Position numbers and translations under genes: made by a program. Of a stretch of DNA of 64,000 nt, positions 11,041 to 20,081 are shown in pieces (positions within the stretch are counted from its first letter, which is position 1; the number at the start of each line of letters is the position of its first letter). Origin of the DNA: Candidatus Desulfobacillus denitrificans (lineage in GTDB: Bacteria > Pseudomonadota > Gammaproteobacteria > Burkholderiales > Rhodocyclaceae). The notes beneath the pieces are model-generated. The model ran no database searches. It was not told the origin of the DNA and worked only from the letters and a program-made list of their open reading frames with translations. The stretch is taken from assembly GCA_017347485.1 (NCBI GenBank), contig AP021857.1, forward strand, positions 2,399,390-2,463,389, given 5' to 3'.

Positions 11041-12369
11041 TCAGGCAAGGGCATGCACCAGGTAGAGCGAAATGACCGGGAAGGTAACCAGCAGGACGAT
11101 GCGGATCAGGTCGGAGAGCAAGAAGGGAATCACGCCCTTGAAGGTCTCGATGAGGGGCACATCGCCCGCCAGGCGGTTGATGATGTAGACGTTCATGCCC
11201 ACCGGCGGATGCACCAGGCCGATCTCGACCACCATCAAGGCCAGGATGCCGAACCAGATCGACTTGTCGGTATGTCCCATGCCCCAGAAGTCGAGCCCCA
11301 TCACCATCGGATAGAAGATCGGAATGGTGAGCAGGATCATCGCCAGGGAATCCATGACGCAGCCGAGCAGGATGTAGATGACGAGAATCATGGCCATCAC
11401 CAGCAGCGGCGGCATGCCGCTGTGCTTGACCCATTCGGCCAGTTCGACCGGCATCTGCGACAGGGCCAGCGCCGTATTCAGCATGTCGGCGCCGAGCAGC
11501 ACCAGATAGATCATGGCGGTGGCCTGCGCCGTGCCGAGCAGGCTGTGCTGGAGCTTGGCGAAACTCATGTTGCCCGAGAAGAGCGCCATCAGCCCGCAGG
11601 CGCCGGCGCCGATCGACGCCGCTTCGGTCGGATTGGCCCAGCCGCCATAGATGCCGACGATGACGACCACGAATACCAGCAATACCGGCAGCACCTGGAG
11701 CAGGCTCTTCAGGCGGTCCGGCCAGGGCGCGCGCGGGCCGGCCGGACCGGCCGCCGGATTCAGGCGCACCACGATCTGCACGACGGCCATGTAGCCGGCC
11801 ATGGCGATGACGCCCGGGATCACCGCAGCCATGAACAGCTTGCCGATCGATTCCTGCGTCAGGATGGCGTAGATCACCAGTGGCACCGAAGGCGGGATCA
11901 TGATGCCCAGCGTGCCGCCCGCCGCCAGCGCACCCGTCGCCAAGGCGCCGGAATAGCCGTAGCGGCGCAACTCGGGCAGCGCCACTTGGCCCATGGTGGC
12001 GGCGGTGGCCAGCGAGGAGCCGCAGATGGCGCCGAAACCGGCGCAGGCGCCGATCGACGCCATGGCGATCCCCCCCCGGCGATGGCCGAGGAAGGCGCTG
12101 ACGAAGTGGAACAGCTGCCGGCTCAGGCCACCATGGGTGGCGAACTGGCCCATCAGCAGGAACAGCGGGATCACCACCAGGTCGTAATTGGAAAGGCGGG
12201 CATAGGCGAGCGTCTTGAGGGCGTTGAGCAGCATCAGCGTCTCGCCGTGGGTGAGATACAGATAGCCGCCGGCACCGCACATGAACATGACGATGCCGAT
12301 GGGGATGCGCAGCGTCAGCAGGGCAAGCAGGACGCCGAAGATGATGAAGCCGACACTGGTGCCGCTCAT
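11041..12369 (-). CDS. TRAP transporter large permease (DctM family)
   Basis: The large membrane subunit of a tripartite Na+-driven carboxylate importer, 442 residues with about 12 hydrophobic segments. Family phrases include MGQFATHGGLSRQLF, the repeated GxxxP-type re-entrant regions (ALAAGGTLGIMIPPSVPLVIYAI and LVHPPVGMNVYIIN) and GSSLATAATMG. ATG 12369 overlaps the dctQ stop in ATGA. The matching binding-protein gene is 9 kb away at 21488-22525 in the same island. The substrate is probably the aromatic or hydroxy acid handled by these enzymes; this is inference from position. Confidence 0.93.
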   Translation of the reverse strand: MSGTSVGFIIFGVLLALLTLRIPIGIVMFMCGAGGYLYLTHGETLMLLNALKTLAYARLSNYDLVVIPLFLLMGQFATHGGLSRQLFHFVSAFLGHRRGGIAMASIGACAGFGAICGSSLATAATMGQVALPELRRYGYSGALATGALAAGGTLGIMIPPSVPLVIYAILTQESIGKLFMAAVIPGVIAMAGYMAVVQIVVRLNPAAGPAGPRAPWPDRLKSLLQVLPVLLVFVVVIVGIYGGWANPTEAASIGAGACGLMALFSGNMSFAKLQHSLLGTAQATAMIYLVLLGADMLNTALALSQMPVELAEWVKHSGMPPLLVMAMILVIYILLGCVMDSLAMILLTIPIFYPMVMGLDFWGMGHTDKSIWFGILALMVVEIGLVHPPVGMNVYIINRLAGDVPLIETFKGVIPFLLSDLIRIVLLVTFPVISLYLVHALA

Positions 12370-12899
12370 GGCTTCATCCCGCGCCGGGTCCAGGTGTGCG
12401 CGCACATGTAAAAGCCGGCCAGGGCCATCAGGACGAAACCGGGCACCATCATCACCTGGCCGATCCACACCGGCCAGTCGAGAATGGCCGTCGCCTCACC
12501 CGCTTCCTTCACCATCATGGCGCCGACCCAGGATCGCCAGGCGATCAGCGCGCCGAACAGGCCGAGCAGCAGGGAGCCCATCGCATCGAGAAAAGCGCGC
12601 TTGCCCGCGGACAGGTGGGCAGTGAAAAAATCCACCTTGACGTCACCGCGCATGAGATGGGTGTAGGCAAAGAAGGAGGCCGAAGCGAACGCGGCGCAGA
12701 GCTGAAGCACCTCGACATCGCCCGGCACCGGCGCGCTGGCGATTTTGCGCCCGACGATGGAAATGACCGACATCACCACGAGCCCGGTGAACACCACGCC
12801 GCCGGCGAAGGCGGTCCACTTCGACACGGCCAGCAAACCCCGGCCGACCGGACCGAAGCCCGCACCCGGTCCGGCAATGGAACCTGGTTCCTGCATCAT
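12366..12899 (-). CDS. TRAP transporter small permease (DctQ family)
   Basis: A 177-residue protein with four hydrophobic segments (about residues 28-50, 62-82, 105-125, 145-165) and the family phrase LQLCAAFASASFFAYTHLMRGDVKVDFF. It is the small membrane subunit paired with the DctM gene that follows and overlaps it by 4 nt. A good SD (AAAGGAGGAG) precedes the ATG. The 5' region contains the inverted repeat at 12921-12939. Confidence 0.9.
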   Translation of the reverse strand: MMQEPGSIAGPGAGFGPVGRGLLAVSKWTAFAGGVVFTGLVVMSVISIVGRKIASAPVPGDVEVLQLCAAFASASFFAYTHLMRGDVKVDFFTAHLSAGKRAFLDAMGSLLLGLFGALIAWRSWVGAMMVKEAGEATAILDWPVWIGQVMMVPGFVLMALAGFYMCAHTWTRRGMKP

Positions 12900-12920
12900 C
12901 TCCTCCTTTGTTCAGATTTT

Positions 12921-12939
12921 GTTATCTCTTTCGGATAAC
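12921..12939. promoter_or_regulatory. Inverted repeat in front of the TRAP permease genes
   Basis: GTTATC-N7-GATAAC, 6-bp perfect arms, 22 nt upstream of dctQ within a 103-bp gap. It could be an operator or a leader hairpin. It does not resemble the TGAATGA sites of the same island. Confidence 0.35.
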
Positions 12940-13002
12940 TGCTCATTTCCATCCTGCCCACGCCGCGTCCGTGACAAGGCGCGACGCCCGCGCGGTGGCA
13001 TG

Positions 13003-13767
13003 CTAACCCTTCTCGAGGAAGCGCGTCACGCGCCGCTGCGTTTCGGGCGCGGCCAGCAACGCAGCGCTGCCGGCAAGTTCAGCCGCAAAGCCATCCTCGC
13101 CGCCGTGCGCCGCGACGCCGATGCAGCGCTTGTTGGCCGCCAGCGTCTGCGGCGGCAGTTCGGCAATTCGCGCGGCGATCGCCCGTGCCGCGGGCTGCGT
13201 TTCTCCGGCAGGCGCCGACCACTGGGCGAGCCCGAGCGAGACGGCCTCGGCGCCGCCAACGAGCTCGGCGCCCAGAATCAGGCGCCGCGCCACGGCTTCG
13301 CCGCAGATGCGTGTCATGCGCTGGGTGCCGCCGGCCGCGGGCAAGAGGCCGAGCCGCGCTTCGGGCAGCCCGATGCGGGCGGACTCGGAGACGATGCGCA
13401 GGTCGCAGGCCAGCGCCAGCTCGAAGCCGCCCCCCATGGCCGCCCCGCCGAGCTCGGCCAGCGTCACCTTCGGCAGCGACTCCAGCCGGGCAAACACCTC
13501 CTGCATGCGCCGCGTCAGCACGATCATGCGCTCGCGCCCGGCAGCGCTGTCGAAAACGCTGCGCATCAGCGCCAGGTCGGCGCCGGCGCAAAACACCCGC
13601 TCGCTGCTGCGCAGCCAGAGAACGCCGACCTGTTCGGCCCGCGCCACGTCGTCGAGCACCTCGTCGAGCCGCGCTACCCACTCCTCGTTGATGGCGTTGA
13701 CCGGAGGGCGGCACAGCGTCGCCACGGCGACGCCGCCCTCGATGGCCAGGGATATCAGCGGCTCCAT
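13003..13767 (-). CDS. Enoyl-CoA hydratase/isomerase family protein
   Basis: A crotonase-fold protein of 254 residues with the CoA-binding VLWLRSSERVFCAGADL segment (about residues 49-65), the oxyanion phrase LGGAAMGGGFELALACDLRI, and both catalytic acids of true hydratases in the loop IGLPEARLGLLPAAGGTQRM. This suggests hydration rather than isomerisation of an enoyl-CoA. It follows the tetR gene by 4 nt in the SDR-hydratase-tetR-hydratase operon. Start ATG 13767 lies in this gap. Confidence 0.88.
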   Translation of the reverse strand: MEPLISLAIEGGVAVATLCRPPVNAINEEWVARLDEVLDDVARAEQVGVLWLRSSERVFCAGADLALMRSVFDSAAGRERMIVLTRRMQEVFARLESLPKVTLAELGGAAMGGGFELALACDLRIVSESARIGLPEARLGLLPAAGGTQRMTRICGEAVARRLILGAELVGGAEAVSLGLAQWSAPAGETQPAARAIAARIAELPPQTLAANKRCIGVAAHGGEDGFAAELAGSAALLAAPETQRRVTRFLEKG

Positions 13768-13771
13768 TCGC

Positions 13772-14494
13772 CTATCTTGTCCGTTTCTTCGCCGCCCTCG
13801 GCCGCGCCGCCTTCGTGCCGCGGCTGCCGAAGGATCCCGTTCGCTGCCTCATCGCATCGAGCGCCCGCCGCCCCTTGGCCGTCAGGAAGGGCTCGACCAG
13901 TATCTTGATGCCTTCATCGACGTATTCGGCCAGGGCGTAGCGCTGGCCGAGGGACCAGTGCTTGAGCGCCCAGGAGTGGGCGAACATGACGAGCTGGTAG
14001 GACAGCAGGTCGGCGTTCACCTCGCGCATGTGGCCGCCCCTGGTGCAAGTCGCGATGCATTCCTCGAACAGATTGTTGGTCCTCGTCTCCGCATCCTTGA
14101 TCAGCGCCCTGCGGTCGGCGCGCAAAGACTTGGTCGAGCGGTAGGCGAGGACGGTCGCGTCGAGCAGGCCATCCACGATCTTGCAATACGCCCAGACCGC
14201 CATGCAGAGGCGCTCAACCGGATGCTCGATGCCCTCGAGCTGGGGCGGGATGTCGTGCTCGTAGGTGTCGAGCACCAGCTTCAGGGTCAGGAAGAGGATG
14301 TCGTCCTTGTCGCGGAAGTACTGGTAGATCAGCCCGGTGCTGACACCGGCCGCCTTGGCGATCTGCTGGATCGTGGTGGTGTAATAGCCTTCTTCGGAAA
14401 ACAGCTTCACCGCGGCGCGGACGATTTGACCGCGGCGCTCCTCGACGAGCCTGGGATCGGTCACCAGCGCCAGGACATCTCCGGCAGTACTCAT
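13772..14494 (-). CDS. TetR-family transcriptional regulator of the catabolic island
   Basis: A 240-residue regulator. The N-terminal HTH spans about residues 20-66 (RGQIVRAAVKLFSEEGYYTTTIQQIAKAAGVSTGLIYQYFRDKDDIL in three parts), followed by an all-helical ligand domain and a basic tail (AARPRAAKKRTR). The type is that of acyl-CoA-sensing TetR proteins such as FadR/KstR groups. It is transcribed within the operon that starts at the 16236-16253 operator, so autoregulation is likely. Three palindromes TGAATGA-N4-TCATTCA in the island are its best candidate binding sites. The ligand is probably a CoA thioester of the pathway (inference). Confidence 0.92.
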   Translation of the reverse strand: MSTAGDVLALVTDPRLVEERRGQIVRAAVKLFSEEGYYTTTIQQIAKAAGVSTGLIYQYFRDKDDILFLTLKLVLDTYEHDIPPQLEGIEHPVERLCMAVWAYCKIVDGLLDATVLAYRSTKSLRADRRALIKDAETRTNNLFEECIATCTRGGHMREVNADLLSYQLVMFAHSWALKHWSLGQRYALAEYVDEGIKILVEPFLTAKGRRALDAMRQRTGSFGSRGTKAARPRAAKKRTR

Positions 14495-14546
14495 GCTCTC
14501 CCCTCTCCAGCCGGCGCGGACGGCGTGCCGTCCGCGCGGCCTACTC

Positions 14547-15365
14547 TCAGTTGCCCTCGAACTTCGGCTTCTCCTTGGCGACGAAGGCGTTGTAGGCGCG
14601 GGTGAAATCCTTGGTCTGCATGCAGATCGCCTGCGCCTCGGCTTCCGTCTCCAGTGCCTGCTCGATGGTCTGGTTCCATTCCTGGTGCAGGCATTTCTTG
14701 GTCATGGCATGGGCGAAGGCCGGGCCGTCCGCCAGCGACAGCGCCATCTTGCGCGCCTTGTCCATCAGCTGTTCGGCCGGCACCACCGCATTGTAGTAAC
14801 CCCAGGCCAGGCCTTCTTCGGCGCTCATGGCATTGCCGGTGTAGAGCAGCTCCGAGGCGCGGCCCTGGCCGATGATGCGCGGCAGGATGGCGCAGGCGCC
14901 CATGTCGCAGCCGGCCAGGCCGACGCGCACGAAAAGGAAGGCGGTTTTCGCCGCCGGCGTGGCGTAGCGCAGGTCGGAGGCCATGGAGATGATCGCCCCC
15001 GCGCCGGCACAGACGCCATCGATGGCCGAGATGATCGGCTGCGGACAGGTGCGCATCTCCTTCACCAGGTTGCCCGTCATGCGGGTGAACGCCAGCAGTT
15101 CGTCCATGCTCATCTTGGTCAGCGGCCCGATGATCTCGTGCACGTCACCGCCGGAGCAGAAGTTGCCGCCGGCACCGGTCATGACGACGGTGCGCACGTC
15201 CTCGGCATACTGGAAGCGGTGGAAGGTGTCGCGCAGCTCCGCGTAGCTCTCGAAGGTCAGCGGGTTCTTGCGCTCGGGGCGGTTGAGCGTGATGGTGGCG
15301 ACGCGGTCCGCCACCTCGAGCTTGAAGTGCTGCGGCCGCCATTCGGCCGCTTTCAACTTGTACAT
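14547..15365 (-). CDS. Enoyl-CoA hydratase family protein, type found in 2-aminobenzoyl-CoA clusters
   Basis: A 272-residue crotonase with an extra N-terminal stretch ([18 protein letters not shown]), the CoA-binding phrase [19 protein letters not shown] (about residues 59-77) and the oxyanion region [20 protein letters not shown]. The catalytic loop reads [19 protein letters not shown], lacking the two usual Glu residues. That absence suggests a specialised reaction such as ring-derived dienoyl or hydrolytic chemistry. In my memory this exact protein type occurs in aerobic 2-aminobenzoyl-CoA (abm) and related gene clusters, beside the same SDR, acyl-CoA dehydrogenase and ligase types seen here. 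Position: second gene of the reverse operon, 42 nt after the SDR. Confidence 0.85.
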   Translation of the reverse strand: MYKLKAAEWRPQHFKLEVADRVATITLNRPERKNPLTFESYAELRDTFHRFQYAEDVRTVVMTGAGGNFCSGGDVHEIIGPLTKMSMDELLAFTRMTGNLVKEMRTCPQPIISAIDGVCAGAGAIISMASDLRYATPAAKTAFLFVRVGLAGCDMGACAILPRIIGQGRASELLYTGNAMSAEEGLAWGYYNAVVPAEQLMDKARKMALSLADGPAFAHAMTKKCLHQEWNQTIEQALETEAEAQAICMQTKDFTRAYNAFVAKEKPKFEGN

Positions 15366-15407
15366 TCGCTTCTCCTGTTCAGGGTTGGTGCAAGTAATTC
15401 GGAGGCA

Positions 15408-16154
15408 TCAGCCGGCCAGCGTCAGGCCGCCGCTCACGCTGAGCACCTGGCCGGTGACGAAGCTGGCCTGGTCGCTGGCGAAGAACAGCACGGCATCCGC
15501 GATCTCCGACGGCCTGGCCAGACGCCGCATCGGTGTCGCCTTGACGAAGGCCTCCTGGTGTTTCTCCGGCACGGCGCGCAGCAGCGGCGTGTCGGTCGGC
15601 CCGGGACAGACGCAGTTGACGTTGATGCCGTAGCGGGCCACTTCGCGGGCCAGCGACTTGCAGAAGGCAATGGCGCCGCCCTTGGCGCCGGAATACACGG
15701 TCTCCCCCAGGCTGCCGACGCGGCCGGCGTCGCTCGCCACGACGACGACCTTGCCGCTGCCGCGCTCGATCATCTTGTCGAGGAAAGCATGGGTGACCGC
15801 CACCGGGCCGAGCAGGTTCAGATCGATGACCTTGCGCCAGAATTCCGGCGTGTTCTCCATGAAGGGCTGGATCTTGCCCCAGCCGGCGACGTTGGCGACG
15901 ATATCCACGTGTCCGCGCTTCTCGTAGGCCAGCTTCTTGAACTGCGCCACCGAGCCGAGGTCGGTGACGTCGAGGCGGATGAATTCCGCGCCGCGCCCCT
16001 GTTCGCGCAGGGCGGCGGCGGCGGCCTGGCCCTTCTCCATGTCGATGTCGCCGAGAAACACGAAGGCGCCGGCCGCGGCCAGCGCCTCGGCGGTGGCCCG
16101 CCCGATGCCCGAAGCGGCGCCGGTCACCACCGCTGTCTTGTCCTTCAGTTGCAT
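15408..16154 (-). CDS. SDR dehydrogenase, BadH-like (2-hydroxycyclohexanecarboxyl-CoA dehydrogenase type)
   Basis: A 248-residue classical short-chain dehydrogenase. NAD(P)-binding TGAASGIGRATAEAL (about residues 11-25), Asp36-Asp38 region LGDIDMEK favouring NAD, NVAG (NNAG variant), the catalytic YSGAK (Tyr about 153, Lys about 157), and the BadH-like C-terminus FVTGQVLSVSGGLTLAG are visible. BadH oxidises a 2-hydroxy-alicyclic carboxyl-CoA to the beta-keto acid ready for ring cleavage, so a similar step is plausible. ATG 16154 has GGGAGG upstream. It is the first gene after the operator at 16236-16253. Confidence 0.87.
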   Translation of the reverse strand: MQLKDKTAVVTGAASGIGRATAEALAAAGAFVFLGDIDMEKGQAAAAALREQGRGAEFIRLDVTDLGSVAQFKKLAYEKRGHVDIVANVAGWGKIQPFMENTPEFWRKVIDLNLLGPVAVTHAFLDKMIERGSGKVVVVASDAGRVGSLGETVYSGAKGGAIAFCKSLAREVARYGINVNCVCPGPTDTPLLRAVPEKHQEAFVKATPMRRLARPSEIADAVLFFASDQASFVTGQVLSVSGGLTLAG

Positions 16155-16235
16155 GATGAGGAAACCTCCCGTTTGGATGTTGGCCGCCGACGGAACCAGG
16201 CGCACGATCCTCCCGCAAACGTCGGCAAAACCGCA

Positions 16236-16253
16236 TGAATGATTGCTCATTCA
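16236..16253. promoter_or_regulatory. TetR-type operator 1
   Basis: TGAATGA-TTGC-TCATTCA, a perfect palindrome with 7-bp arms, lying between the -35 and -10 of the reverse-strand promoter of the SDR operon. The arms resemble the known consensus of the Bacillus FadR operator, supporting an acyl-CoA-responsive TetR. Confidence 0.85.
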
Positions 16254-16318
16254 GTTTTCCTTGTCAACCCAAAAGCCCTCCGCGATGGCTTGACAAGCAA
16301 AATGAATGAGTGTTCAAT
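16239..16318. promoter_or_regulatory. Divergent promoter pair with mirrored architecture
   Basis: Reverse strand: TTGACA (16267-16262), 17-nt spacer, AATCAT (16244-16239). Forward strand: TTGACA (16290-16295), 17-nt spacer, TTCAAT (16313-16318). Both -35 boxes are perfect and both -10 boxes are weak and overlap a TGAATGA operator. The TetR protein would block both arms. The 324-bp gap 16155-16478 contains these sites and about 160 bp of forward leader in which I see no other gene. Confidence 0.7.
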
Positions 16319-16320
16319 CA
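16303..16320. promoter_or_regulatory. TetR-type operator 2
   Basis: TGAATGA-GTGT-TCAATCA, one mismatch to the perfect palindrome, covering the -10 region of the forward promoter that drives the CoA-ligase operon. Confidence 0.8.
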
Positions 16321-16478
16321 CCCCATTATTCGTCGTTTTGCACATCGCTGGCGCGGGTTCTCCGGCTTCCGGCGAGCGCGCGATTTCGGTGCGCGAATTC
16401 GACGGAAACGAACTCGCCAGCGAGGCCAGGGCCTTGAAGAAGACAGGCGGATCGTCGACCACCGGAAACGAGGACAGC

Positions 16479-18026
16479 ATGAAGCAAAGCATCAACGCGG
16501 CGGACGAGATCCTCGGCCGTCCGCTGGCGCAGGGCCTCGGCGGCCGGGCCGCCATCCTGTGCGGCGACCGCACGGTCACCTATGACCAGCTCGAGGCCGA
16601 GGTCAATCGGCACGGCCATGCGCTGAAGGCGCTCGGCCTCGCGCGCGGCGCACGCGTGCTGTTTCTCATGGACGACTCGCCCGAACTGGTGGCCGCCTAT
16701 CTCGGCACCCTGCGCATCGGCGCGGTCGCCGTGGCGCTCAACGTCAGGCTGGCGCCGCGCGACCTGCGCTTCGTCATCGAGGACAGCGGCTGCGGCGCCA
16801 TCTTCGTCGACGCCCATTTCCTCGACCTCTATGAAAGCGCCGTCGACGGCATGGCCGCGCCGCCGACAGCCGTCGTTCTCGGCAAGCCGTCGCCCTCCTA
16901 TCTCGGCCATGCCGAGTTCCTTGCCGGCCAGCCCAGCCAGCTTGAATCGGTGCGCGTCGATCCGGAGGAGGTCGGCTTCTGGCTGTATTCCTCCGGCACG
17001 ACGGGCAGGCCGAAGGCGGTGATGCATCCGCACCGCACCGCCGTGGTGGCCGACTGCCTGGAGCGCGAGTTGTTCGGCGTGCGGCCGGGCGACCGCGTGT
17101 TCACCACCTCGAAGATTTTCTTCGGCTTCGCCCTCGGCCATTCGCTCATGGGCGGCCTGCAATGCGGCGCCACCATCATCCTGTCTCCCGCCTGGCCCGA
17201 GCCGAAGCTGATCGTCTCCACCGTCGAGCGGCACCGGCCGGACGTGCTCTTCAGCACCCCGGTGATGTACCGCAACCTGCTGCGCGAGGGCGCGCCGGCA
17301 AATCCCGCCTTCCGCCGCATCCGGCATTTCGTTTCCGCCGGCGAAAAGCTGCCCGAATCCCTTTACGAGGACTGGCTGGAACTGTGCGGCAAGCCCATCT
17401 GCGACGGCATCGGCGCCTCCGAGACGTTGTTCCTGTTCCTCGTCAACCGGCCCGACGACTCCTGCGCCGGTTCTTCCGGCAAGCCGGTGCCCTGGGCCGA
17501 AGTGCGCCTCGTCGGCGAGGACGGCAAGGATATCGCCACGCCGGAAACCCCCGGACTGATCGCCATCCGCACCCCCTGCCAGTTCGTCGGCTACTGGAAC
17601 CTGCCCGAGGTCACGGCGCGGGCGCTGCGCGACGGCTGGTACTTCCCCGGCGACATGTTCCGCTTCGACGCCGAGGGGCGCTGGTACCACATGGGCCGCG
17701 GCGACGACATGCTGAAGATTTCCGGCCAATGGGTCAGCCCGGCCGAGATCGAGGCCTGCGCGCTGACCGTGCCCGGCGTGGCGGAGGCCGCCGTGGTCGG
17801 CTTCCCCAACGAGGACGGTCTGACGCGCATCGCGCTGTTCGTCGTGCCGCGCGATCCGGAGGCCGACCAGGCGGCCTTGAACGAGGCGCTGCTGCAGACC
17901 TTCAAGTCCACCCTGTCGATCTACAAGTGCCCGCGCACCATCCGCTTCCTGAAGCAGATGCCTCAGACGGCGACCGGCAAGATGCAGCGCTACCGCCTGC
18001 GCGAACTGCTCCGGGAGCCGACGTGA
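16479..18026 (+). CDS. Benzoate-CoA ligase family protein (aryl-CoA ligase)
   Basis: An AMP-forming acid-CoA ligase of 515 residues that would activate an aromatic or alicyclic acid in the cytoplasm. Adenylation motif [16 protein letters not shown] (about residues 168-183), benzoate-CoA-ligase-like [29 protein letters not shown] (A5 region), [20 protein letters not shown] hinge, and the catalytic Lys in [13 protein letters not shown] are all present. The frame is open from 16239, but ATG 16479 has GAGGA at the right distance and fits the family start. First gene of a ligase-SDR-acyl-CoA dehydrogenase operon. Substrates to consider are 2-aminobenzoate, 3-hydroxybenzoate and benzoate; sequence reading alone does not decide. 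Confidence 0.9.
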   Translation: MKQSINAADEILGRPLAQGLGGRAAILCGDRTVTYDQLEAEVNRHGHALKALGLARGARVLFLMDDSPELVAAYLGTLRIGAVAVALNVRLAPRDLRFVIEDSGCGAIFVDAHFLDLYESAVDGMAAPPTAVVLGKPSPSYLGHAEFLAGQPSQLESVRVDPEEVGFWLYSSGTTGRPKAVMHPHRTAVVADCLERELFGVRPGDRVFTTSKIFFGFALGHSLMGGLQCGATIILSPAWPEPKLIVSTVERHRPDVLFSTPVMYRNLLREGAPANPAFRRIRHFVSAGEKLPESLYEDWLELCGKPICDGIGASETLFLFLVNRPDDSCAGSSGKPVPWAEVRLVGEDGKDIATPETPGLIAIRTPCQFVGYWNLPEVTARALRDGWYFPGDMFRFDAEGRWYHMGRGDDMLKISGQWVSPAEIEACALTVPGVAEAAVVGFPNEDGLTRIALFVVPRDPEADQAALNEALLQTFKSTLSIYKCPRTIRFLKQMPQTATGKMQRYRLRELLREPT

Positions 18027-18814
18027 GCCTGACGGCGGAATGCCAGCCGCTCGCCGGCCGCCATGCCCTGATTACCGGCGGCGGCCGCGGCATCGGCGCG
18101 GCCATTGCGCAGGGCCTGGCCGCGCAGGGCGCCCGCCTCACCCTGGTGGGCAGGACGCGGGCGACCCTGGAGCTGGAAGCCGAGCGGCTGCGCCCCATCA
18201 CGGAGGTGAATTGCGAGAGCGCGGATGTCGGTGATGCGGACGCGGTTCAGGCCGCCTTCGCCCGCGCCGCCGGCGCCCTCGGCCCGATTGGCATCCTCGT
18301 CAACAACGCCGGCCAGGCCGCCAGCGCCCCCTTCGCCAAAACCGATCCTGTTTTGTGGCAGCGAATGCTCGCCATCAACCTGACGGGAACCTATCTGGGC
18401 ATCCGCGCCGCCCTGCCCGGCATGCTCGAACTCGGCTGGGGCCGCATCGTAAACGTCGCCAGCACCGCCTCGCTGAAGGGTTACGCCTACATCGCCGCCT
18501 ACTGCGCCGCCAAGCACGGCGTGCTCGGCCTCACCCGCGCCCTCGCCGCGGAACTGGCGAAAAAACCCGTCACCGTGAACGCCGTCTGCCCCGGCTACAC
18601 CGAAACGGACATCGTGCGCGAGACGCTGGACAACATCCAGGCCAAGACCGGCCGCTCGCGCGACGAGGCGCTCGGCGAACTGGTGAAGCACAATCCCCAG
18701 GGACGCCTGGTGCAGCCGGAGGAAGTCGCCAACGCCGTGCTGTGGCTGTGCCTGCCGGGCGCCGATTCCGTCACCGGGCAGGCGATTTCCGTTTCCGGCG
18801 GCGAAACCATGTGA
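18023..18814 (+). CDS. SDR-family 3-hydroxyacyl-CoA dehydrogenase-like protein
   Basis: A 263-residue short-chain dehydrogenase starting at GTG 18023 inside the ligase stop (GTGA overlap). [15 protein letters not shown] (about 18-32) binds the cofactor, with Arg in LVGRTRATL suggesting NADP preference. NNAGQAAS, Ser in [17 protein letters not shown] (Tyr/Lys pair) and PGYTETDIV are in place. In similar clusters this enzyme oxidises the beta-hydroxyacyl-CoA intermediate. It differs clearly from the BadH-like SDR of the opposite arm, so the pathway has two separate alcohol oxidations. Confidence 0.88.
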   Translation: MSLTAECQPLAGRHALITGGGRGIGAAIAQGLAAQGARLTLVGRTRATLELEAERLRPITEVNCESADVGDADAVQAAFARAAGALGPIGILVNNAGQAASAPFAKTDPVLWQRMLAINLTGTYLGIRAALPGMLELGWGRIVNVASTASLKGYAYIAAYCAAKHGVLGLTRALAAELAKKPVTVNAVCPGYTETDIVRETLDNIQAKTGRSRDEALGELVKHNPQGRLVQPEEVANAVLWLCLPGADSVTGQAISVSGGETM

Positions 18815-18822
18815 GGATCCTC

Positions 18823-20001
18823 GTGAGCGACAAGACTTATCTCGACTGGCCTTTTTTCGACGATCGCCATCGTCGGCTGGAAAGCGAACTGGAAGGCTGG
18901 CTGCGGCAAAACCCCGATGACGATCATCATGGCGACGTGGATGCCGCCTGCCGGAACCTCGTCGCCCGGCTGGGCCGGGCCGGCTGGCTGCGCTATGCCG
19001 TCGGCGGCACGGCCAACGGCGGCAAGTTCGACGCCATCGACACCCGCTCGATCTGCCTGCTGCGCGAAACGCTGGCGCGCCATTCCGGGCTCGCCGACTT
19101 CGCCTTTGCCATGCAGGGGCTCGGCTCGGGCGCGCTGACCCTGCACGGTTCGCCGGAACAGAAGCGCCGCTACCTGACGAAAGTCGCCGCCGGCGAGGCG
19201 ATCGCCGCCTTCGCCCTCTCCGAGCCCGGTTCGGGCTCCGATGTCGCCGCGATGGCCTGCGCGGCGCGCGCCGAGGGCAACGACTATGTGCTGGACGGCG
19301 AGAAGACCTGGATTTCCAACGGCGGCATCGCCGACTTCTATGTCGTCTTCGCCCGCACCGGCGAGGCGCCCGGTTCGCGCGGCCTGTCGGCCTTCGTCGT
19401 CGAGGCCGGCACGCCCGGCTTCGAGGTCGCCGAGCGCATCGAGGTGATCGCCCCGCATCCGCTGGCTCGCCTGCGCTTCGACAACTGCCGCATTCCGCGC
19501 GAGAACCTGGTCGGCGCCCCCGGCCAGGGCTTCAAGGTGGCGATGCAGACGCTCGACATCTTCCGTACTTCGGTCGCCGCCGCAGCGCTGGGCTTCGCCC
19601 GCCGCGCGCTCGACGAAGCGCTGTTCCGCGCCACCCGGCGCAAGATGTTCGGCCAGACCCTGGCCGATTTCCAGATCACCCAGGCCAAGCTGGCCCAGAT
19701 GGCCACCGGCATCGACGCCTCGGCGCTGCTCACCTACCGCGCCGCCTGGCTGCGCGACCAGGGGCGCGCCGTCACGCGCGAGGCGGCCATGGCCAAGATG
19801 ACGGCCACCGAGACCGCCCAGCAGGTCATCGACAGCGCCGTGCAGATGTGGGGCGGCCTCGGCGTCGTCAGCGGGCATCCGGTGGAGAAGCTGTACCGGG
19901 AAATCCGCTCCCTGCGCATCTACGAGGGCGCCACCGAGGTGCAGCAGCTCATCATCGCGCGGCAGACGCTCGCCGCATACCAATCCCCGGACGGGGCGTA
20001 G
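18823..20001 (+). CDS. Acyl-CoA dehydrogenase family protein
   Basis: A 392-residue flavoprotein dehydrogenase. FAD/substrate phrases [15 protein letters not shown] (about residues 127-141) and [19 protein letters not shown], the quinone/FAD contact [24 protein letters not shown], and the C-terminal [17 protein letters not shown] with the usual catalytic-acid neighbourhood are visible. GTG 18823 is preferred over GTG 18811 because GAGG sits 6 nt before it and the N-terminus [16 protein letters not shown] then matches the family members I recall from 2-aminobenzoyl-CoA type clusters. It lies 8 nt after the SDR stop. Electrons would pass to ETF. Confidence 0.9.
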   Translation: MSDKTYLDWPFFDDRHRRLESELEGWLRQNPDDDHHGDVDAACRNLVARLGRAGWLRYAVGGTANGGKFDAIDTRSICLLRETLARHSGLADFAFAMQGLGSGALTLHGSPEQKRRYLTKVAAGEAIAAFALSEPGSGSDVAAMACAARAEGNDYVLDGEKTWISNGGIADFYVVFARTGEAPGSRGLSAFVVEAGTPGFEVAERIEVIAPHPLARLRFDNCRIPRENLVGAPGQGFKVAMQTLDIFRTSVAAAALGFARRALDEALFRATRRKMFGQTLADFQITQAKLAQMATGIDASALLTYRAAWLRDQGRAVTREAAMAKMTATETAQQVIDSAVQMWGGLGVVSGHPVEKLYREIRSLRIYEGATEVQQLIIARQTLAAYQSPDGA

Positions 20002-20045
20002 CCCGCCATGCCTGCAAGCACCCCGTCCCGTTTGCCCACCATTGC

Positions 20046-20063
20046 TGAATGATCGTTCATTCA
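20046..20063. promoter_or_regulatory. TetR-type operator 3, in front of the benzoyl-CoA-reductase-like gene
   Basis: TGAATGA-TCGT-TCATTCA, perfect palindrome with the same arms and spacer length as operator 1, 19 nt before the ATG at 20082 and very near its SD. It implies a separately regulated promoter for this gene within the 80-bp gap after the acyl-CoA dehydrogenase. Confidence 0.85.
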
Positions 20064-20081
20064 TATTTCTGAGGAGTCGCC

